Assembly: GCF_018143015.1 (NCBI RefSeq)
Contig: NC_054741.1
Coordinates: forward strand, 51,413,048-51,477,047
From: Lytechinus variegatus
Taxonomy: Eukaryota; Echinodermata; Echinoidea; Temnopleuroida; Toxopneustidae
Reading direction: 5' to 3'
Length of the DNA stretch: 64,000 nt
Shown here: positions 33,656-45,705 of the stretch, in pieces
How the letters are laid out: each line of letters opens with the position of its first letter
Numbering within the stretch: the first letter of the stretch is position 1
Made by a program: the position numbers and the translations under genes
The notes under the pieces: generated by a model
What the model saw: only the letters and a program-made list of their open reading frames with translations
Databases searched by the model: none
What the model was told of the DNA's origin: nothing

Positions 33656-35250
33656 AGAATATATAAACATACATATATGTACATGTCCTAATACATGTGA
33701 ATACCTATATATGAGGCTGTTTTTTATTTTGTTGTGTGTATATATTCAGGCTTATTTTTAGGCTGACTTTAAAGTAGTATGTCGCATAATAATGTATAAA
33801 TGTATATATGTAAATAGAGAGGAGGTGAAAAAAAAAGAGAATTAAAAAAAAGACAACAAAACATAATATATCTGGATATTATATTGGGAATTCCATATAG
33901 ATACCATTTTCTTTCTTCTGTTTCTCTCGGATTTTTAATAAAACAAAGGTACGGCAGTACAGCGCTTATATGCTTTCGAAAGACACTTTATTAAAACCAA
34001 TAAACTAACACCCACATCCATGAAAGGAAAACATAAGCACGAGTACTAACTGTTAAATCTAACAAACGATGTTTAAACAAAATACTCATAAGATTTGAAT
34101 ACTACACAACGCCTTTCCTCGGTGAATCTATATCTCACAAACAGTGCAATATAACAAAATCGAATGTCGAGAGCTGTACAGGGGAGGGTGAAATCCCTCT
34201 CGTTTAGCCTGGCGGAAATCATCGGATATCCAGGGGGGTGAAACTCCGCTTCTGCATCCGGTCAGACATGGGGAAATTTTGGAAGGTCAAAAGTGCACAC
34301 TGCTCCCATTTTTTTGCGTACAAGGCTATGGACACCGCAACTTCATGGCACACCAGCGAAACAGAGGCGTGGTCATAAATTGGCCTGCGCGCACAGCGTA
34401 AAAATATGCAAATAAGCAAATTGTCACAAATTAGCATAATACGCGACGTGATTGAATATGAAATGTATAGAGCTGCGTCTTTGGTAAATTCATCTAATTG
34501 ATCATTCCCCCCTCAAGGTATTCAGTTGTTTATTCATCTTTTCTTGTTTACATATTTTTAATTCTTTCGCGATTATTACTACATCAATTAAGATATTTCC
34601 CTGGAAGACATTTTGGAAGCTTACAAGAGATCCATTAGTAGGATTGAACTTAGGGGTCTGCTTGCTCTATTCATCAGGTGTTCATCACTGCCCATTATTT
34701 TCATTACACATCATGAATAGCCACAAATATTTGTTTATTTTTTGGGGGTGGGGTACATACTTAAAATGATCTGAGCAAGAGAGCAATCAGGTCATTTTGT
34801 CTTTATTTTGATATTGAAATGAACAATCTGGTGCAAATCTTGTGAAGATTTTTTTTTAAAGTCTGAGTTTGGAATGGGAGCCAAAGAGAGCCCAGTACCC
34901 CCGTCATGTATTTGCTCTCATCAACGCTATCTTAAAGGTCACTTCCAAATAAAATAAAAATTTTGTACCTGCCCACCCCCTATATTTCTCTATCAATTCC
35001 ACCCCCCCCCCCTCTCTCTCTTCCACACACACACATTCCACATAATCATGCGAGCAAACAATTATTCTCATTTCATTTTTATTTCTATCCCACTTTGAAA
35101 TCAAACTCATTCATGTCTTTAATTCGGCTGCACCTGAATGTCACAGTATGCCATGTTGCAATGGCTTTTATGGGCTATCTTGCCACGCATGTTATTTTGA
35201 TACTAAATACCTGTTGTACTAGTATTATACCCATGGATACCCGACATACA
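33656..35250. other. LINE 3' flank and intergenic sequence
   Basis: AT-rich sequence up to about 33900 is probably the 3' UTR of the RNase H LINE, including purine/poly-A stretches near 33830-33860. Beyond that I see no gene. A C/CT run lies near 35000. Confidence 0.4.
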
Positions 35251-35422
35251 CACTCTAAAAAATGAAGTGCTAATTCAGCTCTTAAAGAGCGTGTATAGTG
35301 ACTGCACTGCACGGAGTGCTGATTTTTCTCGTTCAAATTTGAACTAGACAAATCAGCACTCCGAAGTGCAGTCACTATACACGCTCTTTAAGAGCTGAAT
35401 TAGCACTTCATTTTTTAGAGTG
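35251..35422. mobile_element. Near-perfect hairpin element, CACTCTAAAAAA termini
   Basis: Two arms of about 80 bp are almost exact complements. They start CACTCTAAAAAATGAAGTGC and run through CTTTAAGAGC and AGTCACTATACACG-type sequence, with a turn at CAAATTTGAAC. The CACTnT termini recall CACTA/EnSpm-like elements; the superfamily is an inference. Confidence 0.85.
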
Positions 35423-38400
35423 CAGAATCAATCAATCAGTAGCACCATCATATTGCAGTCATATAGAAGTGATCTTCAGTGCCATTTCATCACAACACAG
35501 TTTGGTAGCAATAACATCATCATCACATATCTTTCACGCAATATAAATTGGTGGATTAAGTAAATCACGAATATCAAGATTAGAAAGTAATATTTCAAAT
35601 TAAAATGTTTATTAGTTAATAAATTTTTGAATACATGATAAAAATATTTTTTCTCACCAAAGCATCAAATTACATCAGCAAAATGCCTATAATGAGTGCA
35701 ACAGAAATTGCAAGGATATTACAAGAGAGGGGATGTATTTTTTGGTAAAATCTAGAGAAAAAAATATGAAAAAATAAGTATGTATATTCACTTACATAGT
35801 TATTGATAAGCCTTACATAGTCAATATAAGGGGGGCATCAAGGATGCCATTAATAAAAAGATTATCAATATACCTCTCTCTCAAAGTCAGTTACTAAATA
35901 TCAAATTATTTTTTCAGCATTTGCTGACAAGAAATAGCATGCTAATCTAATCGGTGACACTTCATAAAAAAAGGGGAGCACATTTCTCTAAAGAGTGCCT
36001 TCCCAAATCTGCACATTGGTAAATCAGTAACAAAGTTGCTTATTGTCTATTGTTGTGAAGTGCTGCTAGAGCTGTGTTCTATTTCCAACAAATTCTTTTA
36101 TTTGCAGAGCCAATCTAGTTCATTTTACGGGACATCGACAATACAGTGTTACAAAAACAAAGAGATTGAAAAAAAAAATAGTGCAACTTTTCACTTCCCC
36201 AGAAAATGAATTCAACAGCTTAATGTCCAGCAATACATACAGGTTCTTGTTTCATAAGGACTTCAATTATGGTAAATTGGCCCCAAATGTAACTAGCAAC
36301 TAGCATGGAAACCCCAATGTTGATCTGTTGCTTTAATGTTTCCATGGTAATTACCAGAATGGCAAAGCTAGAATAGTGGTTGGTCTTAATGAATTGGGGT
36401 CCAGGACTGAGAGTGATTTCTTCGCCCTCTGTTCTGTCACCTTGTTTTTATTATGCACATTTTTTCAATGAAAATCCATTATTTCTTATCACCTTTTATA
36501 TGTCTGTAGCATGTATGTTACATAGCCCAGACCTCAGTAAAGGCCCATTCTGCATTGTTTAGATTACCAGAATACAACCTATCCCTTTCAAACTACTAAT
36601 ATTATTCAAAGTGCTTTCACTACTATAAGTACTACATGTAGATGATTAGAACATTAATAAAGGGGGGGGGGGGGGATAAGTGTGCCCTTTCGAAAAATAT
36701 TTTAATCTTGTGTGAAACCTATGGACCTAAATATCTATACTCCAAATAATCTTTTTTTGTTCAACAGATGTGTAGTTTAAGCAACATTCAATATGTATCG
36801 ACACATTTATTTAAATTCATTAAATTTTTAAATCTGTAATTGCAATGAAGCAACTGCTTGTTATGAACCTGGCCTTCATATTTCTTCTTGATCTGCCCTG
36901 GTGATACTCAAACAGCCTGTGAAACCTGCATAGTAAACAAAAAGAAAAGGGAACAAAATGAGCTGCTGATATGAATTATTCTTACTCATCTAGTCCAGTT
37001 TATTTAGAAGTTTCAAACTTTTTATGAGCCCTTACTCTTCCATGCAATATTATTTTAAAAATGCACATGTAGTAACTTATGTTGCCAGATAAAAATCATA
37101 GATCACTATAATAGATCATTATTCATATAACTTTTTTTTATTAAGTGTGAAAACCCATTCAAATATATATCGAAAGATTAATCTCAATATTTTGTCCTTT
37201 TTTATTTCTGTCTTCAGAGTAACTGAGTTTTAAAGTGATTTTATGTATGATTAATATAGCTAAGATACATGGACAATAAGTATGCATTGATGATAATGGA
37301 AATACTGGTGAATCTGAATCCAAAGAATATTGTCTCATCATGGAGCTTTACTTTATGGGATATAACATGATTCAGAAAAATAGGTTTTTATATTTTTATG
37401 AAAACAAGCATACCTGGCAAGCTTTTAGATCAGATATCCTGTTACTCATCAGATTGTACCTCTTGGTGATGTGCAAATGGTATTTGACTTTGTACTTCTG
37501 AATAGGCTGGGACTGCTAAGAACTGGATCCCATTGGATCTGCAATTCAATATACATACAATACTTTACAGTTAAAAAATATCAAAAGTGATAAACAAAAT
37601 TCCCCTCTAAAAGCAATTTTTCAGAGTTTCCAGCTTTCACAATTCCCAACTAGAAAAAAGCAGGTCTTGACCAAAAACTAAATGGTTCAAGCATACGTGG
37701 CCTACTCTAGTGAGGTCTTTTGTCAATCTTCAAATATATACACACCAAGCCAGCTTTGACAGATGTAAGATAATTATCATTTGTGTGATAATATGGCTCT
37801 CGCTCATTCATCAGTGCGAGTCAATCATTAAATTTTTTGCACTCGTCAATAAACATGTCTGATTTGAATCTCTACGTTAAGTGAGTTCCTCTTTAAGTTT
37901 AAGTTTGATTTTTATTTTAAAAAAGGGTTAGCTCACTTGCTGGCAGGTTTAAATGACCCTTTGCCTTTCACCACAAATAACATCAAGTGAGGACAATAAA
38001 GATAAATCAATCGGATCAGCCGCTCTCTCTGCTTAGCCTTATACTTAAACAATTCAAAATAGGGCACTATAAATTTTCTCAACCCTTCCAAAAAAACAAT
38101 TGAGCAGTTTGAACCCTGACATAGAAATGTTGCCCCCCCCCCCCGAAAAAAAAAGAATCATTAAACTCCTTTGCTAGGCTAATCATATTTTAGTCCAACG
38201 GTCCAGCCAGGAACTAAAATGAAATTAAAGTTAACTTAAAAAATCTTTGTAGAAAAAAAAGTCAAACCAGACAGATCTAGATTTTTTTTAAAATCTATAT
38301 CTACGATAGACCTATCCTAGGGGCTTACTTTTATTAAAAAAAAGAAAAACGTTAACATCTGTCTCAAATCATTCCACGAGTGACCATGGGCATGGCAAAA

Positions 38401-39590
38401 TCTACCAATATCATTCCAAACAGATTCATCATTCAGTTCATTTAGATTTAATTTCATTTCATTTTAAATGCAGATAATTATATTGAAATAGCGGTGTCGA
38501 AAAATCAGTACTCGGCCCATGGCCTATAACTTCAAATTTCAACTCGAGCTTGTTTGACACTTAATTTCCAAAACCTAATGACCTAGCCTACATCGGCAAT
38601 TTCGCAGCCGGCTGGCACCGGCGATATCAAAGTCCGCATCCCGCTCTGGCTATACTATATATTTGGCTTAATTTTGATGCAGCTTTGCCGTTAAACAAGT
38701 CCACATCTAACCCTGATATTTGACAATAAGAACTGAAATACAGATTTAATAAGGGCGGACATGAAGCATCCCAATTAACCAACTTAGTTCTACGAAAAAC
38801 TATATTATTTTTTGACAAAATATGTCAGTCAGATTTCAGACTTATTTGGGATCAGGACAGGAAAAAGAAATGGAAATATGGAAATTGTGGTTCGCGTTGT
38901 AAACTGCACATAAAGCCATGCATGTGACGCCGAACCCCAGCAAACACATTACAATTTCAACTAAGATCAAAGTAAGGAATTGAACTTAACTTACTTTTAT
39001 TCCTATGGAATGTCATTAGATTGATATCAATGTTTCCTCCAAGATTTTCTGCTCCATTGAAGTTCACTCAGAAATCATGATTTCGAACACCAATTCTAAA
39101 AACAGATAATTAGACTTGCTATTGTATTTCAAAAAGTTGAATTTCGCAGAATCAAAAAGAACGACACTTCGCACAGATATCGTAGGGAATTGTGGGACGG
39201 AAAAAAATGTTTAATGCATGACGACATGAATAAAACATTAGCGTTTTATCCAATCATACAAGTGCATTATGCGTATTTTGACGTCATTACTCATGAATTA
39301 AACATTGACCTTCCAAAATCAACCTTCAAATTGGACAAATGGCAGCCATGTTTGTTATGTACAAAACCTATGGAAAATCAAAAACGCGCGAAAAGAGTTG
39401 CCTCTCTAGCTCCCTTCGGGAGCTTACGTATACGTAAGATCGTATCTCTGTGCGGATATCGATGGATAGCGCCACCTCTACACTAAACTCAACCAACCAA
39501 CCAACCAACCGTTTCGAAGTTACAAAAGATGGCAGCCTCCAGCTGATTCTCCTGGCTGCTGTGAGAACTAATTACCAGTGATTATTAAAG
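35423..39590. other. Mostly non-coding; weak minus-strand exon signals
   Basis: Donor/acceptor-bounded segments on the minus strand at about 38995-39095 (acceptor CTGTTTTTAG|, donor AAAA|GTAAGT) and 37412-37538 (acceptor TTGCAG|, donor CCAG|GTATGC) could be exons of a non-coding or short coding transcript. None has a recognisable product. A G14 run at 36662 and (AACC)n at 39487-39510 are also present. Confidence 0.3.
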
Positions 39591-39591
39591 A

Positions 39592-39692
39592 ATGTTGTGC
39601 TTTCGTAGGCAGATTCGCAGTTATATCGGCACATGTCGTCGATATTGTTCAAGAAATGTTAGAGATGGCCAATATTGTTTGGACCTTGTGAG
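39592..39692 (+). CDS. Candidate first exon with mitochondrial presequence
   Basis: ATG at 39592 opens MLCFRRQIRSYIGTCRRYCS, an arginine-rich, acid-free N-terminus typical of a mitochondrial targeting peptide. It ends at ...GQYCLDLVR with donor GTGAG|GTAAAC (phase 2). The YCLxLxR ending recalls the start of the NDUFAF6 (complex I assembly) domain, but the following DYEGYLC block was not found downstream. A short upstream ATG (AAAGATGGCAGCC, stop after four codons) precedes it. A phase-compatible exon at 41718 lies inside a transposon. Confidence 0.3.
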
Positions 39693-39779
39693 GTAAACAA
39701 ACGACTAATTCAGTGTCTTTCTTTTATCAGTCCCATATTATTTATATTTGTGTAATTATTATTGACCAGTTTGACACAC

Positions 39780-40186
39780 AACGAACAAGGTTATGATATA
39801 ACCTTGTTAGATCTCCATGTGTGGCAGAATAATGGTGGCAATGTTTGGCTTAATTTCTCTTTTTATATGGGACAAATGCTTGATTTTATTATACTCTCAG
39901 TTTTCATTACAGCTATTCATATATAACTTGGGCTTTTTTATGTAAATTGAATTCTTTGAATTATTTTCTTCTTAATTAAAAATAGAGATTGAAAAATGAA
40001 AATTTTCTTGCCATAAAGCCCATATTACTTTCCATCAATAGAGGGCGTACACAAAATATGCAAAAAATTCAACTTTTTGAATTGAGCGCTCTGGTGAATA
40101 CAAAAATTATTCCCAAGTTACTGGTGAAAAATAAATTGCAACTGTATGGAAATTAGTAATTTTGGTCACAAAAGTGCACTCATGGT
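39780..40186. repeat. Composite repeat module, copy 2 (inverted)
   Basis: This is the complement of 24985-25376 along its length. It starts with the near-palindrome GAACAAGGTTATGATATAAC (39783-39809), passes AGAGGGCGTACACAAAATAT and ends ATTTTGGTCACAAAAGTG. The divergence is modest. Confidence 0.75.
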
Positions 40187-40442
40187 TTCAAATCGTCTCG
40201 TGTGTGAAGGATTCATATGCACCTGGTGCACGCGAATCTTTCACACCCTTTTTACTAAAATAACTATGACTTTACATCGTAGCTAAGCATTACATTTACG
40301 CTATGACACTTACCGAACCATATGGATCCAGGCTTGTATGGATCGTTTGTTGAATTCTCTTTGCCGTTTTTTTAAATAAAATAAGAGCATTTTTCGTGAT
40401 CTTCACGTAGATACCTTCTGCTCAGCGTGGATATCAATTTTT

Positions 40443-42209
40443 CAGGGTTGGGCGGTAAATACCGGTAACGGTAATTACCGGTGGTAGATACCGGTAAATA
40501 CCGTCCGGTAAATAAGATGGGCGTCCGGTAAATATGTAAAAAACGGGAAATATGATTTATAATTGTTTTTTTCAATAATTTTAGTTGTTTTTAACCTCAA
40601 CAAGTGAAAATAAGTGTTCTGAAATAATTAGAATCACAAAACTCATAGTAGAAACACACAAACAGATAAAATCCATACTGCATACATGTACATACATGTA
40701 CCCAAACACACATAGGATCTAAGTCCACACATACGTACACAAACTCAAATTATGTTCCTGGAAATTGAATAATCATATTAAAACATATTTCTCCCGGGGT
40801 TTAACTTTTTCCTTTAACCCTAAATCTCCCAGGGTATTTTGATTCTTGTCATTCCGGGGGGGATAAGATCTCAGCCGCGAATTGTGCCATCACAAAAATT
40901 TGCATGATGGTAGAGAATGACGTAATCTACGCAGTTGCATTGGTAAATTTCACTGAATTCATATACATGTATTCTTATTTTAATTTATTCATGAAATCAT
41001 ACTTTTTGCTCTGATTCACTAAACTAGTCTAGAATGCAATTTTTTGCTGAAAATATTCTTTATAGCATTCCTAACAATTGTGAATGAAGAAAATTCTGGT
41101 ACCAAGACCGATTTCTTATGTATTTTATTGTTTTTTAAATTTCTCTTGTATTTCTTTGTTTTTATTGTTTTTTCAATGGAAATCGTTCCAGACTTAATTC
41201 TGATCATAAACAAGCAAAGTTAATTAAGTTTAATAAGTAAAAAAGAAATAATGATACATTTATGAATTTTGGCTAAATACACAATTTGCATTGGATTTGT
41301 ACATGAAATCACGTTTATGAGCAATTTTGGGTCTGACATGCACTTACATAATTTTGCGTAATGTCGTCACCGTGTACCCGGGCGTCACAAATTTGGTATC
41401 AAAATATGCGTGAGACTTGAAAGTAAAAAGTCAGTGAGCAGTGAGGTCAAAAAATTTTGTGCAGCAGATATACAGCGAAAATTGTCGAGGGGGGGCATTA
41501 TGCCCCCCCCCCCGAAGGAATTAGGGTTAAGAAATATAAAATGAATTCAATAACAACATAATTGGCATACTTTTAGCTACTGCATGTTTCATGGGAAATG
41601 TAAAATAAATAACTTGTACAGTTTGTCATATATTGATTGAAAGCTATTGTAAACAAATCAATCTTGGAGCATGCTCCATTGTTTCCCTTTACAATAGCTT
41701 CTTCTCTTTTTAATCAGTCACAGTGAGATCAACAAAATTTCAAAAGAACGTCTGGTGCACATTGAGACAAGGATATCCTCGATGTACATGTATGACCAAG
41801 GAGATGGTATGATGAAGAAAGATATAGCAGAGATACAATGTAGTGACATCAATGAGGATGACAGAGAAATTAAAGAATCTAAATTAGATGTATATTTGGG
41901 ATCTTTATAGTATTTTATTTTTTCCAGCATTTCATGATAACAGACATAGATAACACCCAAACACAAACATAAACACACACACAAACAAACACACACACTC
42001 ACACAAATGGTACACACCAGAGCAACCATACTGGCCACCTTTCTTTTTATATTCAAAATTTGACAATCCCTATAGAAAACTGAGTGGAAAATTATATTTC
42101 CCAGTATTTCCCGGTGAAAAGTGGTAAATACCGGAAAAAAGCGGTAAATACCGCTTATTTCCCGGCGTCCGGGAAATAAGCCTCCAAAGCGGGAAATATG
42201 CCAACCCTG
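40443..42209. mobile_element. Non-autonomous hAT-type element (1767 bp)
   Basis: The left terminus is CAGGGTTGGGCGG and the right is GCCAACCCTG (shared CAGGGTTGG). Flanking 8-mers CAATTTTT and CAGTTTTT differ at one base, fitting the 8-bp hAT duplication. Subterminal arrays of GGTAAATACCGG-like motifs sit at both ends in inverse orientation. No BED finger or hAT dimerisation motif is visible, so it cannot encode its transposase. Confidence 0.8.
41718..41910 (+). CDS. Exon-like ORF inside the hAT element
   Basis: After acceptor-like TTAATCAGTCACAG, a frame of about 64 codons runs to TAG at 41908-41910. It contains EINKISKERLVHIETRIS, MYMYDQGDGMMKKDI and CSDINEDDREIKESKLD. The composition is protein-like (charged, few low-complexity runs) and lacks its own ATG at the start. 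Its phase fits the donor at 39692. It could be a captured host exon or a fragment of an element protein. I do not recognise the family. Confidence 0.3.
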
Positions 42210-42250
42210 CAGTTTTTGCCTAAAGAGGGCGCGCGATATTATTCACAAGC

Positions 42251-42475
42251 CGGTAGGCACTTAAGAACCAAGTTTAAAAGGATACTCGTAAAATTTTGTC
42301 ACTCTCGCTGATGAATATTCATTAGATTGTGGTCGTGCGTGTTAAATACACACTAAGTGCATGCATGCAGAGAGTTTGTATTGAACACGCATGACCACGA
42401 TCTAATGAATATTCATCGCGAGAGTGACGTAATTTTACGAGTGTCCTTTCAAACTTGGTTCTTAAGTGCCTACCG
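42251..42475. mobile_element. Foldback element, CGGTAGGCACTTAAG termini
   Basis: Arms of about 95 bp are inverted copies: CGGTAGGCACTTAAGAACC, then TACTCGTAAAATTTTGTCAC and TAATGAATATTCATC, against their complements. A 30-base loop separates them. It lies only about 40 bp from the right end of the hAT element. Confidence 0.85.
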
Positions 42476-42937
42476 TACCTTCGTTTACGGTGTTGCAAGC
42501 CAGCTGCATTCTAGGCGATCAGCATTATTTTCTTGCTCGTTCAATCCACTTTCATCATCATCTTGTCAAAAGATGGCGTACTTTAACAACAAGTACATAC
42601 ATGAGATGCAACCTGTTGATTTTTGGTACAATTTCCTATTATGCGCTGACGACTTGAATTGAGAATGTTCGATACGAAAAATTGCTTTTTGATTGTTGTT
42701 TGCGTACTTTCCACCGCAGTATTAAGGACGGATCGAACGGAGTATCCTGGTTGAGACTTGGAGGTAAGCGATAAAAACACTTTTATAAATAATTTCCAAT
42801 TCATTTTTAACACAAACTTAAATGATTAAAAAAAAATTCCATAGTGGAGAAATACTGAAATGTTTGGCGTTTTTCATTCCCTCACATTCGTGTGATGAAT
42901 GAAAACGTCAAAGTCCACTATGAAACCACATGCGTTG

Positions 42938-42964
42938 TGCGAGGTTAGTATTACTAACCTCGCA
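42938..42964. repeat. Perfect 13-bp hairpin
   Basis: TGCGAGGTTAGTA, one T, TACTAACCTCGCA. Just upstream, CCATAGTGGA at 42839-42848 is answered by TCCACTATG at 42914-42922, so a larger imperfect stem may enclose part of this region. Confidence 0.7.
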
Positions 42965-43168
42965 TGTTGTGTGAGTGACAAAAGTGATATTTTAATGATT
43001 TTCAAAGTGTGTGCTATATACAGCATTGGCATACCATAGTCCTACCCACTAGTTGTCCCCGACCATTTGCCATACAGCAAAAGGTAGGGGATGGGACTAG
43101 TGGTACGTGAGGCGTAGATCTACTAACAATTCTCTTTGAAAAATTAAAAGTAAGAGAGATTGACTTAC

Positions 43169-43301
43169 CAGTCTTTCCACCCGAACCAAACGTTGATCTT
43201 CCTTCCGTTGTTGCTGCGATGTAAGCTGCAACCGATGTTATATTGTCATTTATTTGAAGGCTCTTCGAGAAATCGTTGGAATGTATGCGGAAATTTTTCA
43301 T
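43169..43301 (-). CDS. Candidate first coding exon, unknown small protein
   Basis: On the minus strand GACCATGA (43301) starts MKNFRIHSNDFSKSLQINDN and runs 44 codons to FGSGGKT. There it meets a consensus donor ACTG|GTAAGT at 43168 (phase 1). Composition is non-repetitive and protein-like. The likely continuation is further left. The candidate exon ending at 39095 would add about nine residues (LVFEIMISE) and a stop. I do not recognise the family. Confidence 0.4.
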
Positions 43302-45468
43302 GGTCTTCAGCAGCGCATAGACTTCTACGTAAAGACGTAAAGAATGTAACACGCCCTCTTGTGCTCAATTAAAGAAAGCTAACGGAAGCGACCACACCAC
43401 TGACATCTACAGAGCTGTATAAAACTGCTTCTCTCCACAGATACCTGTTTCCGGTCATGCCGGTGATGCTTCTATTTCGGATCTTCTTCTTCTTTCCTTG
43501 GTTGGCAACCAGTCAGGATTGACTATTTTTGCCACAGCTTTTGTTCATTTTCAGTAGCTTATTATATATTTTTTTTCCATTCCTTTTTTTCCTTCTCTCT
43601 CTTATTCTTTTTTTTCCTTTTCTTTTCTGTTATTTTCTTTGTCTTTTTTTTTTCCTTTTTCATGTTATATTTTTTTTCTTTTCTTTTTGTCTTTTTCTTT
43701 CTTTTCTTTTTTTCTTCTGTTTTCTTTGCTTTTCTTCTTATATTTCTTCTTTTTTCCCTTTTTAAAAATTCTTTTTCTTCGAGATCCATCGATAGTAGTC
43801 TCTTTCTCCCCTGACACACAATATTTTTTTAATTATAGTTGTTTTAGCGCCATCAGCTTAGTTTATTCTATAATTAACTGTATCTTGTCGTATATGGTGA
43901 AAGGAAATATGATGCCCTTTTTTTTTTTGGGGGGGGTTATTGCTTCTTCTCTTGACCCCTCTCTTTTTGTTGAGTACTATCATTGTAAGGGTCATTTGGG
44001 TTTTTCTAATATTTTTCATATTGTTGTTGGTGTTGTTGAATATTAGTTTTCATCAATGTACTAGCCCCCAGTTTACCGCCCTGGAATTAATATGGGTGAA
44101 GGGTTTATATGAAATATGAAAAGAATGAAGGGGCAAAGAGCTCAAGTGATAAAACAGAACATAATTACATTTCATGTCGTTTTTATTGAGTTTCTTTTAT
44201 TTATCCCCTTGAAAGCCATAGAACAGATTTGTTTTGCATTCATTTTATGGGATAATTTGTAAGAAAAAAAATTCATTTGATTGTAATTTTCTTTTCATTT
44301 AGCTGAAGCAATTTTTTCTGTTTTTATTATAGCAAATTATAATTCTTTATGTTTGGATTTGAATTAAATAACATTAACTTGAAACTTCCCCGCCCTCCCC
44401 CTTTAATATTTGGATCTGCCCCTAAATAGGCATTTGTGGTAAGATATCTTTTATTCCATTTATTTTTTAATGAAAATCCTATAGGTGTGGCTTTTAAATC
44501 AATTTGTATCGATACGAAACAAAATTGCAAATTTGTCTTGATTGAGGCTATCAAGACTTCCTTACCAATATGCATTACGAGCAAAGTTTTGTCGAAACCT
44601 CGATTGGTCAGCGGTCCAAACGGGTTGATGAGTCTCGATGGTTCGTGAGATCTTTTTTCTTTTTCGATTTGTCACTGTCGAACACCATAGACGTAATGGA
44701 GGCATCTGGATGAGGTTCATGTAGAGAAATCGGTGAGTTTTTATTCATTTTTTTATATTGTATTGATGACTTTAATGTCATTTCGTCAGAATAACATTTT
44801 GATGCAACGAATCAGTTCAATTATGAACTGATTCGCATTGATTTGGGAAACACATTTAGGTAAAATAAGCGATTAAAATTTTTACAATTGGAAGGCATAC
44901 AGCCGAGAACAAGGTTATATTTATAACCTCGTTCGTAGGATGAGTGGTCCTACCTGTAGATTCCCCACAGGCAGGATGGTTGCAGTGAACAAGTGTAGCC
45001 ACTAGCCAGGAGGCTTCTAGAGAGTAAAAATCATTTTAATGTTACTCTCATACGAAGCCAGGTCTTCTTTTCTATACATGTGTGTGTACCACCAAAAAAC
45101 CTGAAACTTTGCCCCCGAGATTTCTACTTTCTCTCTAAAAGATCTAGCCCTAAATCATGTACATGGGATACAACTTCATTTCCGACATTTCTACGCTATG
45201 GATTTTATTTTTAGACAAGAATTCATTAAAAAAATGAGAAAAATATCATGAAAAGAAGGAAGAGACTTGCCCGATGTTTACGCCGCCATCTTGTTTTCTA
45301 ATGTTCTTCACCCACGATACGGACGCTTGGAGACCGTGACAAGTTCCTCCTTCGTCCTAGGTTTGTGGGTCTGTATTAAGGAAAGGCAAAAGAAAGAAGA
45401 AAAAAAACAATTTAACAAAAATTCAACCAGTTCATGTTATAATTACAATCATGAATGTTTGTCATGCT
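43302..45468. other. Low-complexity and repeat sequence
   Basis: 43555-43770 is a T/CTTT-rich tract that gives spurious Phe/Leu and Lys/Glu ORFs. 44905-45030 is the third copy of the composite module (GAACAAGGTTATATTTATAAC, then CCCCACAGGCAGG). At about 45280 the minus strand contains AAGATGGCGGCG, a YY1-type motif, with no ORF following. Confidence 0.45.
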
Positions 45469-45705
45469 TCAATTGTTTTTCTCAATACACATGTATACGT
45501 GGGCATTAAGCTGCATTTCTGTTTCTGTTCCAGTTTTGCATTGTAAAATTGCACAATTCAAAAATTTATAAAATGCATGTACATGTAACATGGGTCTATA
45601 GGAGGGGGTATACATTACATTGTGTCTCACCTTTCGCAAGAAGTGTTTCATCTCATGCCACATGAGGTCAATTGGATTAAGATCAGGAGATTCTGATAAT
45701 CTCAA
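45469..45705 (-). pseudogene. Tc1-like transposase relic (C-terminal fragment)
   Basis: The minus strand reads SESPDLNPIDLMWHEMKHFL, the hallmark SPDLNPIE-W block around the third catalytic residue of Tc1/mariner transposases. The usual Glu is replaced by Asp (NPID). Upstream catalytic regions were not found, and after about 30 residues the similarity fades, so it is a short dead remnant. Confidence 0.65.

Noticed and set aside
37412..37538. Minus-strand segment as a coding exon
   Set aside because: It has splice-like edges, but each frame contains an early stop or an unrecognisable peptide, so it is kept only as a weak signal.
41718..42056. 112-codon minus-strand ORF
   Set aside because: Its N-terminal half is a CA/GT microsatellite giving a Cys/Val/Leu run; the opposite strand looks more protein-like.
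43529..43819. ORFs of 78-85 codons on both strands
   Set aside because: They are translations of a TTTCTT/AAGAAA tract; single-residue-biased proteins with no domain.
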